Assembly: GCA_032433595.1 (NCBI GenBank)
Contig: JASWJB010000594.1
Coordinates: forward strand, 1 to 13,244
Direction of reading: 5' to 3'
DNA from: Conoideocrella luteorostrata
Lineage: Eukaryota; Ascomycota; Sordariomycetes; Hypocreales; Clavicipitaceae
DNA: 13,244 nt
In this document: in pieces, positions 1 to 7,978 of the stretch
How positions within the stretch are numbered: position 1 is the stretch's first letter
How the letters are laid out: each line of letters opens with the position of its first letter
Program-made: the position numbers and the translations under genes
Notes under the pieces: model-generated
The model's database searches: none
What the model saw: the letters and a program-made list of their open reading frames with translations, nothing else
What the model was told of the DNA's origin: nothing

Positions 1-30
1 TGCGCAGTCCGGGTGCAACGATATGGGTTC

Positions 31-59
31 AGCTTTGATTGCAGCTTGCAATCCAAGCT
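31..59. repeat. Imperfect palindrome (hairpin)
   Basis: The two arms 31-43 and 47-59 can pair as a 13-bp stem with a single mismatch (36/54) around a 3-nt loop. It lies directly against the G run that starts at base 60. Confidence 0.7.
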
Positions 60-76
60 GGGGGGGGGGGGGGGGG
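60..76. repeat. Homopolymer run of 17 G
   Basis: Seventeen consecutive G residues follow immediately after a hairpin. This could be a genuine slippage-prone tract or a sequencing/assembly artefact; the window also ends in a run of seven C. Confidence 0.8.
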
Positions 77-110
77 TGTATCACAGGAAATATGAGCCTT
101 GTCAAGAATA

Positions 111-134
111 GCTGCTGACGAAGCTGCTGACGAA
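111..134. repeat. 12-bp tandem duplication
   Basis: The 12-mer gctgctgacgaa occurs twice head to tail (111-122 and 123-134). No function is suggested. Confidence 0.7.
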
Positions 135-336
135 GGTGGCAAAAGGTGGTAAATGCTGACAATTAGCTGATTTCAAAGCTGCTTATCAATTCGATGATTA
201 CGAATGCATAGATAGAATTCATCTATAAGAAGAGGTCTAATTCCTCGTCAATTAGATAGAATACAAGGACAGTTCCACTGCTTAGATCTTCCATAGCTGC
301 TCACTTCGTGACAAGCCTATTTAAGGGTCATAACTA

Positions 337-376
337 CACATTAAAAATGGCCTCTAGCTACGCCATTTTTTGTGTG
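337..376. repeat. Hairpin with about 15-bp stem
   Basis: Arms 337-351 and 362-376 pair around a 10-nt loop. The core stem is AAAAATGGC with GCCATTTTT; one mismatch and one G-T pair lie further out. It could be a small fold-back element remnant. No gene boundary is close enough to call it a terminator. Confidence 0.55.
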
Positions 377-681
377 ACATCTTTTATACGACGCGCTCGG
401 GGTCATTCCTGTCCTTCTTCTTCTTGTCTTATAGATGGCGATGAATGAATTCAATACTTTGTTTTACCTATTGCTTCATGCAAGATCCTTTTGACGTCAA
501 AATTAGAAGCTCCTGTGCTTCCTACATGTGGGCAGGGAGGAAAGCAGGCATAAAAGGAAGCATTTGGGCGGGTATTGGAAGGGCTATCAATCCATCAATC
601 ATTATCGTCAATATTCATCAATTTACATACTTATTATTCTCCCTTCTAATTCACTTCCATACTTTCGCTTCCGACAGGAGT

Positions 682-822
682 CGTAGGGCTAGCAATGCAC
701 CTAAGGCCATCGGGAGAAAGTATTATGTAGCTATCAAGCTCTACACTGCGGGGTAGTAGCGAGCATGCAGAGAGGAGAGGGACCAAATCTAGTGTAAAGG
801 TCAGAGATTAAGATCGTCAATA
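682..822 (+). repeat. Left arm of a 141-bp inverted repeat
   Basis: This segment matches the reverse complement of 1019-1160 over its whole length with roughly 85% identity by eye. Long exact blocks are shared, for example gtagggctagcaatgcacc and gcggggtagtagcgagcat. It appears to be an internal fragment of the same element family as the TIR element at 958-1244, inserted in opposite orientation; terminal repeats are not visible around this copy. Confidence 0.8.
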
Positions 823-957
823 GCTGTTAGATAACAAGAAGGTGTGCTTGTTACCCCAATAGACGAAGAAGATCCGTCAATGCAAGCGACTGCCTGCACT
901 GCACCTTACAATAGCAAAGTGCTACCAAGCTATGTCAAGACTTGGGTCCTGATATAG

Positions 958-1244
958 CAGAGTGAAGGGCAAGACTTCTCGTATATTCGTTGCTCAATAG
1001 CATCGAGGGAGCACTTGATTATTGACGGTCTTAATGTCTGACCTTGTCTCTGAATTTAGTCTCTCTCGTCCCTTTATGCTCGCTACTACCCCGCAGCGGA
1101 GAGCTTGATAGCTGCATAATACTCTGTCCCGATAACCTTAGGTGCATTGCTAGCCCTACGAATCCACGCAGGTCATCGACAGTAGTGGTCCCTGACAAGC
1201 TAAACCCAAGTAACAAACATATAAGAAGTCTTGCCCCTCACTCT
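958..1244. mobile_element. MITE-like element with about 40-bp terminal inverted repeats
   Basis: The left end (agagtgaagggcaagacttc, from 959) and the reverse complement of the right end (ending at 1244) match over about 40 bases. Every difference I find between the two arms is a transition. TAG lies immediately outside both ends (955-957 and 1245-1247), compatible with a TA-containing target duplication as made by Tc1/mariner-type elements. The element is about 287 bp and has no coding capacity, so it would be non-autonomous. It lies between a possible upstream piece of the DUF3435 gene and its clearly recognisable part beginning at 1248. Exact ends and target duplication are uncertain. Confidence 0.6.
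1019..1160 (-). repeat. Right arm of the inverted repeat, inside the TIR element
   Basis: Reverse complement of 682-822 (about 85% identical by eye), separated from it by 196 bp. It forms the interior of the MITE-like element at 958-1244. Short ORFs read on either strand here are by-products of the repeat. Confidence 0.8.
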
Positions 1245-1247
1245 TAG

Positions 1248-2615
1248 AATCAGCTTCGGAGGTTCTGTAGCGCATGGAATCGAGCCCATATGCCTGACAA
1301 GCAGCGGATTCCCGATGAAGTTAGCTTGTCTATGGCACCAGTAGGTGCTCTGAATATACAAGAAATAAAGCAATACACTGATTTTTAGTGCAGCATATTG
1401 AAGGCAAACTCGCAGATCAAATAGGAGTACTACACGGAAAGAAGGCCCAAATTACGAGGAAATATTTCACACTTGATAACTATATAGCGCTAAAACTTTT
1501 CCAGTGGGAAGAAGACTGGCACGATTATATGCACCAGGGCAGTCGAGTTGATAATACGAACATGGTCAATGTGCACTGCTACACATCTGTAAGACTAAGC
1601 GAAGTTTGCTATGCGAAATACAGAGTGGATTTTACTTTCCCACTATCAGGCTCCTATCCTCGCTAACCTCTAAGATTAAAGGATCTAGAATTTATAATCG
1701 GTTATTACAACGGAGAACCAGATATAAAGTTAAAATTCATAAGAGTTTTGCAGGGTTAAGGTGAATGTCGACCAGTACATGGTTTCTGATTCTGCAAGCC
1801 AAGAGATCATGCAGGAGCTAATCCTGTCATAGACCTGAGCACCCGTTTCCAGAAAGACTGAATGTTCCAGACGGAGTGTACCCACCTCTTATGGCTCAAC
1901 CAATTGTGCATTGGTTGGCGAATATCATTTCGTCCGAGGCACTCGCAGATTACTCTACGCTCGACGAAATCCTCGACGCCAAACCCCCAGAGAACAGAAA
2001 CTACCGCCTCTTATAGTGAGCAGATGCAATGCTGGATTAGCCTGAGTTTCCAGAGTGGCGTCCAGATGGTAGGCAATCGAAGGCAAAACGCCCTACCGCA
2101 TGGGGCACCCAAGCTTCTGCTTAGGCTCTACGCGTTGGACTCACAGATGGACTGGGCTTTCACTCCATGCGTCGCAAAGCGCTTATTAACTGTAACGGTA
2201 CGATTTGACTTGCTATTCAGTTGAACCCTTTCGCTAACTTGGATTCTTATTAGACCCCGGCATTTCTCTTGGTTTAATACTGAAATTTGCTTCACAGAAT
2301 AATACAAACGTTCTTGTGAACAGTTATCTTGGAACTGTATCCTCTGTCGATGGTGTGGCCATGTATCAAGGCTTGTCACCGCGACAAGACCTGGCCGAAG
2401 ATTTCCTATCAGCAACAATGAAATGGAACCCAGATCTAAAATTTCGCCCACCCCCCGAAAGAATCCAGGAAATCAAGAATAGTCACACATACCTTTCTAT
2501 CACAGGGGAAATTAATCTCTTAACCAGTGAAATTGCCGATGCAGAACCTGGAGAGGGTGCTCGGACTCGCCACATCAGAGTTCGCAAATGTAATCCAGTT
2601 TTAGAGTCAAAGTAA
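1248..2615 (+). pseudogene. Broken DUF3435 (Starship captain-like) tyrosine recombinase
   Basis: Family-typical blocks occur in order: RRFCSAWNR and IPDEVSLSM (1257-1334), EGKLADQIG, WEEDWHDYMHQ, HCYTSVRLSEVC (1574-1609; its Arg would be the first catalytic Arg), NGEPDIKL, STLDEILDAKPPE, FHSMRRKAL (2158-2184; HxxR box) and NSYLGTVSSVDG with a probable nucleophile Tyr. Fungal-type introns remain visible at 1625-1681 and 2198-2253, both with a CGCTAAC branch site; a further one must lie near 1344-1387. The gene is dead as written: the frame is lost around 1745-1860, and stops lie at 2014-2019 (two in a row), 2038-2040 and 2122-2124. A possible upstream piece (about 880-954, YVKTW) is cut off by the TIR element. 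DUF3435 proteins are tyrosine recombinases that include the enzymes mobilising Starship giant elements; whether this copy was a true captain cannot be told. Family assignment is firm, exact exon ends less so. Confidence 0.8.
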
Positions 2616-2659
2616 ACGGAATAGGCGTGTCCGAGATTTCAGAGACAATTAAGTACAAA

Positions 2660-3016
2660 ATGGCTCATGATAACCAATTCATCGTAGACCGCTTACTTGG
2701 AAGATGGAACTACAGAAAAATTACCTGGTATTACTTACGATGGAAAGGTGGAAGCTATGGATTTGTTCAGAAGAAAGATACTAACGAGCAGGATCTAAAC
2801 GATTTCGAAGAAAGAAAATTTAAAGGCTTCCACGAGGGCGCTTCTATAAAGTGTGTAAAGGTGAAGAATAAAATGATAAGTTATATGACAACATTTCCAG
2901 ACTGTACGGATAGGTGGATGCTGCCAGAGCAGGCGCTCCATCCAGACTTAGTCGCACACCATAAACCAGCCACGAAAGCGAGAGGGAAACCCAAAAGGGG
3001 CAGGAAAATTCGCTGA
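2660..3016 (+). CDS. Small chromo-domain-like protein
   Basis: 118 aa from the first ATG at 2660 (the frame is open from at least 2627). Residues 6-50 (FIVDRLLGRW..., YYLRWKGG, LNDFE) resemble a chromo domain, the fold that reads methylated histone tails or serves as a targeting module in some retrotransposon integrases. Residues 61-98 look like a weaker second chromo-like unit ending HPDLVAHHKP, and the C-terminus is strongly basic (KARGKPKRGRKIR), suiting nucleic-acid or nuclear localisation. It lies 44 bp after the DUF3435 remnant on the same strand but in another frame, so it could be a separate gene, a last exon of something longer, or debris. The aromatic cage is not clearly complete. 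Assignment is tentative. Confidence 0.45.
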   Translation: MAHDNQFIVDRLLGRWNYRKITWYYLRWKGGSYGFVQKKDTNEQDLNDFEERKFKGFHEGASIKCVKVKNKMISYMTTFPDCTDRWMLPEQALHPDLVAHHKPATKARGKPKRGRKIR

Positions 3017-3575
3017 GTAGTTCGTCATACACATAAAGTATTAGTACGGTATAATATACAGATCTCATTTTCCCTGCTGTACACGACTCGTGGATACTCT
3101 CAGCGAGACCGTTATCTGGTGGAGTTAGACATCTGCCTTGAATCAGTGCATGTGAATCCCAGACCATCTGCCGAGCGGTGCCGGCCGTACAGGGCTGTCC
3201 AAGTTCAGTGTTCTCAAGTTATTAATACATAAACAAGCAGAAAGATGACAAAGGGCATGTGCAGCCATTTTCTGCTCAGAACTGATGCAAGAATTAGGCA
3301 TGTGGACGCAGACCCTCTTGCCTCAGGGGGACAGCTAGGCGGCCCATGGACTAAGCTTAGACCACCTTATATTACTGCAAGAGTAATTGCTACAGCGACA
3401 ATAGGCTCCTACCCAACACAGTGACTTTCTTCTCTGGCCCTCTAGCGAGTTCACCGCGCTTCTGCCGGTCTGGCTGAGCTGTGCCGGCGTCTGCACATAT
3501 TGAGTAGCGCAAAATGCAATTTGATTGTTTTTGAAAGAAATAATATGGCCAATCAGCATATGACTAGCTGCCTAT
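3017..3575. other. Intergenic, nothing recognised
   Basis: Only short open frames are present on either strand (for example 3335-3559, minus), with no motif I can place. The stretch separates the plus-strand recombinase/chromo block from the minus-strand NLR block. Confidence 0.4.
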
Positions 3576-3758
3576 TTATTGAGAAGCATACACTGCAGAC
3601 ATCCGTTGGAAGTAGAGGGCAGCATCATTATCATCGATCTTCGAAAGCTGTTGAAAACCCTCCTCTTGACTCTCGAGCGCTTCTCGATACAGGTCCTCAA
3701 CCTCTTTAAATTTGCCTTGCTCTCCATAAACTGCCCCAAGCTTCAGTATTGCGGCCAT
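3576..3758 (-). pseudogene. TPR-repeat fragment
   Basis: A 60-aa open stretch contains one good tetratricopeptide unit, KLGAVYGEQGKFKEVEDLY followed by REAL, the pattern of TPR_12-type repeats in fungal proteins, including the sensor end of many NLRs. The frame continues upstream only to a stop near 3790, and no second clean TPR is visible on either side, so this is a fragment rather than a gene. It lies about 200 bp downstream of the stop codon of the intact NLR and on the same strand, so it may be the leftover C-terminus of a neighbouring, largely lost TPR-type receptor. Confidence 0.5.
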
Positions 3759-3959
3759 TGTTGTTATAGACCCGCCAGACGGAACCGATCACTTCCAACG
3801 GAGAATTTTGCTTGCAATACAAGACTTCCTGTGTTGTCCCATCCACCATATTTCATACAGTTGACAGTCTCCTCCTTGCGACAACGTATGCTCCAGGAGA
3901 ACGACGAGGCCAGACACTATCGTGCCATAAGCCATTGTCCACCTTCGCTGTATCCCAAG

Positions 3960-6900
3960 TTAAGACCCAAGGATTTGGATCGGGTCTATATCTGGCGAGA
4001 ATTTCATGATAAGCGTAAGGCCAGTTCGAGTGCCGATGACGATCGTTGTTCCCATCACAGCAGTTGCGGATGGCCGGTACCCATCAGGCAGCCAAAGGAT
4101 TTTGCGTCCATCTTTAACAACCCACGTACCGCAGCGAGATATTCCATATCCAGAATAGTTCACTTGCGAGATACTTTCAGTCAGTTCCCTGGTTATGCTC
4201 AGAGAGGAGTTTAGTTTCAGAACTCCCACATCAGTAGAAAGGAGAAGATAGTCGGCGGGATTAAATGCAAGATGCGCTGATGCTATTCCAATCTGAAGCG
4301 TTTGGATGCACGCGCCCGTGGCCGCATCCCATACTTTAACCGTCTTATCTTCAGAGCCGGATGCTAGCCGTTGGCCGTCCGGCGAGAACATAACCGACGT
4401 CACCGGGCCATTATGGCCCTCGAGCGTCTGGATACACGCGCCCGTGGCCGTATCCCATACTTTAACCGTCTTATCATTAGAGCCGGATGCTAGCCGTTGG
4501 CCGTCCGGCGAGAACACAACCAACGTCACCCAGTTACTATGGCCCTCGAGCGTCTGGATACACGCGCCCGTGGCCGCATCCCATACTTTAACCGTCTTAT
4601 CATGAGAGCCAGATGCTAGCCGTTGGCCGTCCGGCGAGAACATAACCGACGTCACCGGGCCATTATGGCCCTCGAGCGTCTGGATACACGCGCCCGTAGC
4701 CGCATCCCATACTTTAACCGTCTTATCACTAGAGCCGGATACTAGCCGTTGGCCGTCTGCCGAGAACACAACCGACCTCACCGGGCTATTATGGCCCTCG
4801 AGCGTTTGAATACACGCGCCCATAGCCGCATCCCATACTTTAACCGTCTTATCACTAGAGCCAGATACTAGCCATTGGCCGTCCGCCGAGAACACGACCA
4901 ACGTCACCGGGCCATTATGGCCCTCGAGCGTCTGGATACACGCGCCCGTAGCCGCATCCCATACTTTAACCGTCTTATCATTAGAGCCAGATGCCAGCCG
5001 TTGGCCGTTCGCCGAGAACACGATGGACGTCACCCAGTCACTATGGCCCTCGAGCGTCTGCAAACAAGCATTCCATGCAGGTTCAACAACGGGATTTAGC
5101 TCAATCCAGTCAGGCTCGTGCTTCTTAAAGAGCATTCTAATAACACTGCGTGAGGGACTAAACACAAGGGCTGATGCATAAACCTGTAGAGGCGTCATTT
5201 CTATAACGCGCATGTGAGAAAGAATAAAGCGACGAGCGTCCCGGATTAGTTTCATAAGCTCTTTTGAATTCAATCTACTCTAAGAATACGTTAGCCTGAG
5301 CTGGATAACTTTAAGAGGAATGCACTTACCGCGATATTTTCGAGGATTTGCATAGTCCTAACGCCGTCTGACATTGTGTGTAGCAGGCTAAGAGACTCTA
5401 GCCAGCATAAGAACTTTAGAGAAATAAATTCATAGATAGTGCGGGGGGCGTTTTTACTCCTGCCATCGCTTCTATTATTATCAGTAACGCTCGAATTGTC
5501 AAGGTGGTCAACCCAGGAGACACAGGAGTAGCGAATCGAGGACAACGGATCGGGGCTAGGCACTAAAACTTGTTCGATAGGGATTCCCGGATCATTTAGA
5601 GAATAGAGATCACGTTGAAGGGTGCAGGACATTGCCTCTATGGACCTTTCGAAGAGAATTTGATGCTGTCGCGCAGCGCCATAAGGTATAATTTGATGTA
5701 ATGCGCTTTTGAGAAGGTAGTCTTTCGCCGACTGGTGCACGAAATAAATAGTTCCTCCGCGAAGGGTTAGGAAAGAGCCGCAGCACCGAACTATTTCTTC
5801 TAAATCGCGTTGTGTAAGGTCGTCGGGCGACTCCACGAACACATGTAATTCGTCGAGAGTAATGGGCCGAAACACAACGGACGTGATAGCCAGGAGTTCA
5901 CGGCAACGATTTGCATCTTCTGAGATGCTAATTTGCTCCATCATCCGGTCATAGAGAGCATTCAGTCCCGGGGGAAGCGTTTTCAGCTTAGACCAAGTAT
6001 GGCGTCGGGCCACGTTAGGCTTTGAGAGCTCTTGGCAAACCAAAGCCACCCATAAGAAGGTACCTCGTGCGTTGACAGCCAGGTATTCCCGAACAGCAGA
6101 GCGTGTAGCTTCGTCGTACACTTTGTTCACAACAAGCTCGTTTACTTTGTATTCGATATACGCTTCAATGGCCTTAGACACCAAATCTTGGTTCAGCTCG
6201 AGAGGCAGCCTGATCTTCTCTGCACGGTCTAGTTGATTCTCGATTTCTGGCCAGTTCCGACTGGATATAATCCACTTAACGCGAGGCGACGAATCAGAGG
6301 CTAATTGAACTATTAGGTCGAGAAGCTCGCATCGAGACGTGGTGCACTCATCCAGAGCATCAATAACAAGGACCATGTCACCTAGGGCTGGGTCTGCCAG
6401 CATGTTCATAAGCATTTTGCCTAGGGACACCCAGATATTAACGCTATCGAATAGTTTTTCACCCGCAAGGTCGTATTCTGCCCGCACGTGCCTGATTAAA
6501 GATGGTTGCTGCAGGATTAGCAAGTACATAAGGCCGCGTAGGACAGATGCTGCATTGCTAAGCAGACCCTCAGTCGCCTGGCAGAAGAAATAAGACAAAG
6601 TCTGCTTATTCTCCTTCTCTAATTCGTCAATTATACCACATAAAAGCATTGTCTTACCCTTGCCAGGGTCGCCCTTGATCCAGAGCATGCGACTACCCGG
6701 ATCGTGAAGAAACAGCTTAAAGTCTGCGTGATTAAGGATCCATTGGTACGAATCCCGCAGGAGACCGCCTTTTGTGTCTTGAATTCGCTGCTTGTCTAGG
6801 CGAGGGTCGGTGACATGCAAAGCCTGCAAGCACTGCTGATCTTTCTTATCTTGATACCTTGTCACTTGCTGCTGTGTGTGATGTTGGATCGACGCTTGGA

Positions 6901-7978
6901 TGCTCTCGAGACCTTCACGAGGTTAGTAAGCACAAGTTGCGGAGGTAATATTGAGACTTGTATTACCGGTTATAATGTCACCGATCTTCGTCGCAGCCTC
7001 CACACTATTTGGGGGGATGCGGTACAGAAGGTCCTTTGTATATGCGGCCGCCGTCATCGCTGCATACCCTTGCCATTGCTTATTTTTATGAGAGTCTGCG
7101 TAGTCACAAATACCGCGGATAACTAAACAGGGGAACCGATTCATTAAGCCTGCTGCTTCCATCTCGAAACAGATGACATCCTTCTCTGCTGCAAGTCTAT
7201 CCCGCGTATTGGCATCCTTTATAAGACTATTTGCGGAGGCAATTAAGCCATAATAAATAGCTGGATCGTCTTCGTCTTTAGTCCGTGGGGGACGCTCTAC
7301 TAAGTTAGATAATTCGCTGCCGCAGCATGCTTCACAGGATGCTTCATTGTTTTTGTTTTCTGGATGGACAACTCCGCTTTGATACAACCTGTCGCTGCTT
7401 CGTGGTGGCCGCCCATACTTCTTCCGTAACCTAGGCTTATCTGTGATAATGTGATTAATTGCCTCTTCAAGCTGATGACCTTCTGTCTCGTATTTAGCCT
7501 CAAGTCCGCTTAAAGCAGCGCGTAGAAAGGCCGGTGGTTGGTCTAGAAAGCCGGTGGTGTGAAAACCTTGACCTTGGATAGATTTGCCAAAATCATACTG
7601 AAACACGCCGCCGTGCCCATTACCGGGCGCGCTAACCACGACGTCGCCCAGACGAATATCATGCTTTTGGCTAGGAGCTCCGCCGCCAATACCAACCATA
7701 AGGCCAATCCTAACGTTGGGAAAGCTATGCAGCATATCTCTTGCGACGCCTGTTGCACAAGAGGTACCATACTCTCCTCGAGGAAGGACAGCAATAACTA
7801 CATTATGGCTCCCGATTCTGCCTAGGGTGTATTCGTTGTTGTCGTGACGTGATATATGTTCTGGTCTGTCGTACTGCTCGTCAAGGAAGACTTGCGCGGC
7901 GACATATTCTGTGGTTATGGCGCAAATCCAACCAACCGTGTAATCGCCATGATCCCGTTTCCGCTTGAGGCCCGGCAT
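3960..7978 (-). CDS. NLR-like immune receptor: PNP_UDP-NACHT-WD40
   Basis: Three exons (7978-6967, 6912-5330, 5279-3960) give one continuous frame of 1304 aa. Residues about 13-325 form a PNP_UDP nucleoside-phosphorylase-like domain with VGIGGGAP (95-102), [10 protein letters not shown] (271-280) and [13 protein letters not shown] (288-300). A NACHT NTPase follows: Walker A GDPGKGKT (418-425), Walker B LVIDALDE (519-526), SSRNWPEI after it, and the fungal NACHT-protein motif [11 protein letters not shown] (728-738). Residues 866-936 are the usual linker, 937-1188 six WD40 repeats of 42 aa, and 1189-1304 a diverged tail with WLPDGYRP. Fungal STAND proteins of this layout (HET-E/HET-D relatives in Podospora have NACHT-WD40) act in non-self recognition and cell death; the sensor end is thought to bind a ligand, NACHT to oligomerise, and the N-terminus to execute. 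PNP-type domains in some immune systems cleave nucleotides such as ATP; this activity here is inference. The start ATG at 7978 has G at -3 and begins the domain cleanly. No lesion seen: it appears functional. Confidence 0.95.
4311..5066 (-). repeat. Six in-phase 126-bp WD40 repeats
   Basis: Exact units on the minus strand: 5066-4941, 4940-4815, 4814-4689, 4688-4563, 4562-4437 and 4436-4311, each coding 42 aa that begins C(I/L)QTLEGH and ends with TVKVWD plus five residues. Units 4 and 6 differ by only one residue (His/Glu at unit position 29). Differences cluster at unit positions 9-11 (SDW, NGP, NSP, NGP, SNW, NGP), 13-16 and 29 (N, S, S, H, N, E). Such high internal identity is typical of fungal NLR sensor arrays evolving by unequal crossing-over or gene conversion, and repeat number may differ between strains. 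Confidence 0.95.
5280..5329 (-). other. Intron 2 of the NLR gene
   Basis: 50 nt, consensus donor GTAAGT at 5329, branch site GCTAAC at 5295-5290, acceptor TTCTTAG ending at 5280. It falls between codons (after residue 865) and separates the NACHT/helical part from the WD40 exon. Confidence 0.92.
6913..6966 (-). other. Intron 1 of the NLR gene
   Basis: 54 nt, donor GTAATA at 6966, perfect TACTAAC branch site at 6928-6922, acceptor AG at 6914-6913. It splits a Gly codon (residue 338) and joins the PNP_UDP exon to the linker before NACHT. Although 54 is a multiple of three, retention brings in a TAA from the branch site itself, giving a 351-aa PNP-only protein. Confidence 0.9.

Larger units (their letters stand above)
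1..681. other. Left-hand region without a recognisable gene
   Basis: I see no credible coding sequence here. The longest open stretch (445-756, plus) starts in low-complexity AT-rich DNA, resembles no family I know and runs into the inverted-repeat arm at 682. The region holds the hairpin/poly-G structure near the left edge, a small tandem duplication at 111-134 and a hairpin at 337-376. It may be decayed transposon or upstream flank of the DUF3435 gene. Confidence 0.5.

Noticed and set aside
445..756. 103-aa plus-strand frame
   Set aside because: No known motif, runs into the inverted-repeat arm at 682 and lacks any intron or codon pattern suggesting a gene.
1044..1247. 67-aa plus and 61-aa minus frames
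   Set aside because: Both fall wholly inside the TIR element and its inverted-repeat arm and have no protein-like pattern.
3579..4214. 211-aa plus-strand open frame
   Set aside because: It lies opposite the TPR fragment and the C-terminal part of the NLR exon, has no family resemblance, and is a by-product of the minus-strand coding sequence.
4306..5099. Plus-strand repetitive open frames ([14 protein letters not shown] type)
   Set aside because: They are antisense readings of the 126-bp WD40 units, open only because the unit length is a multiple of three.
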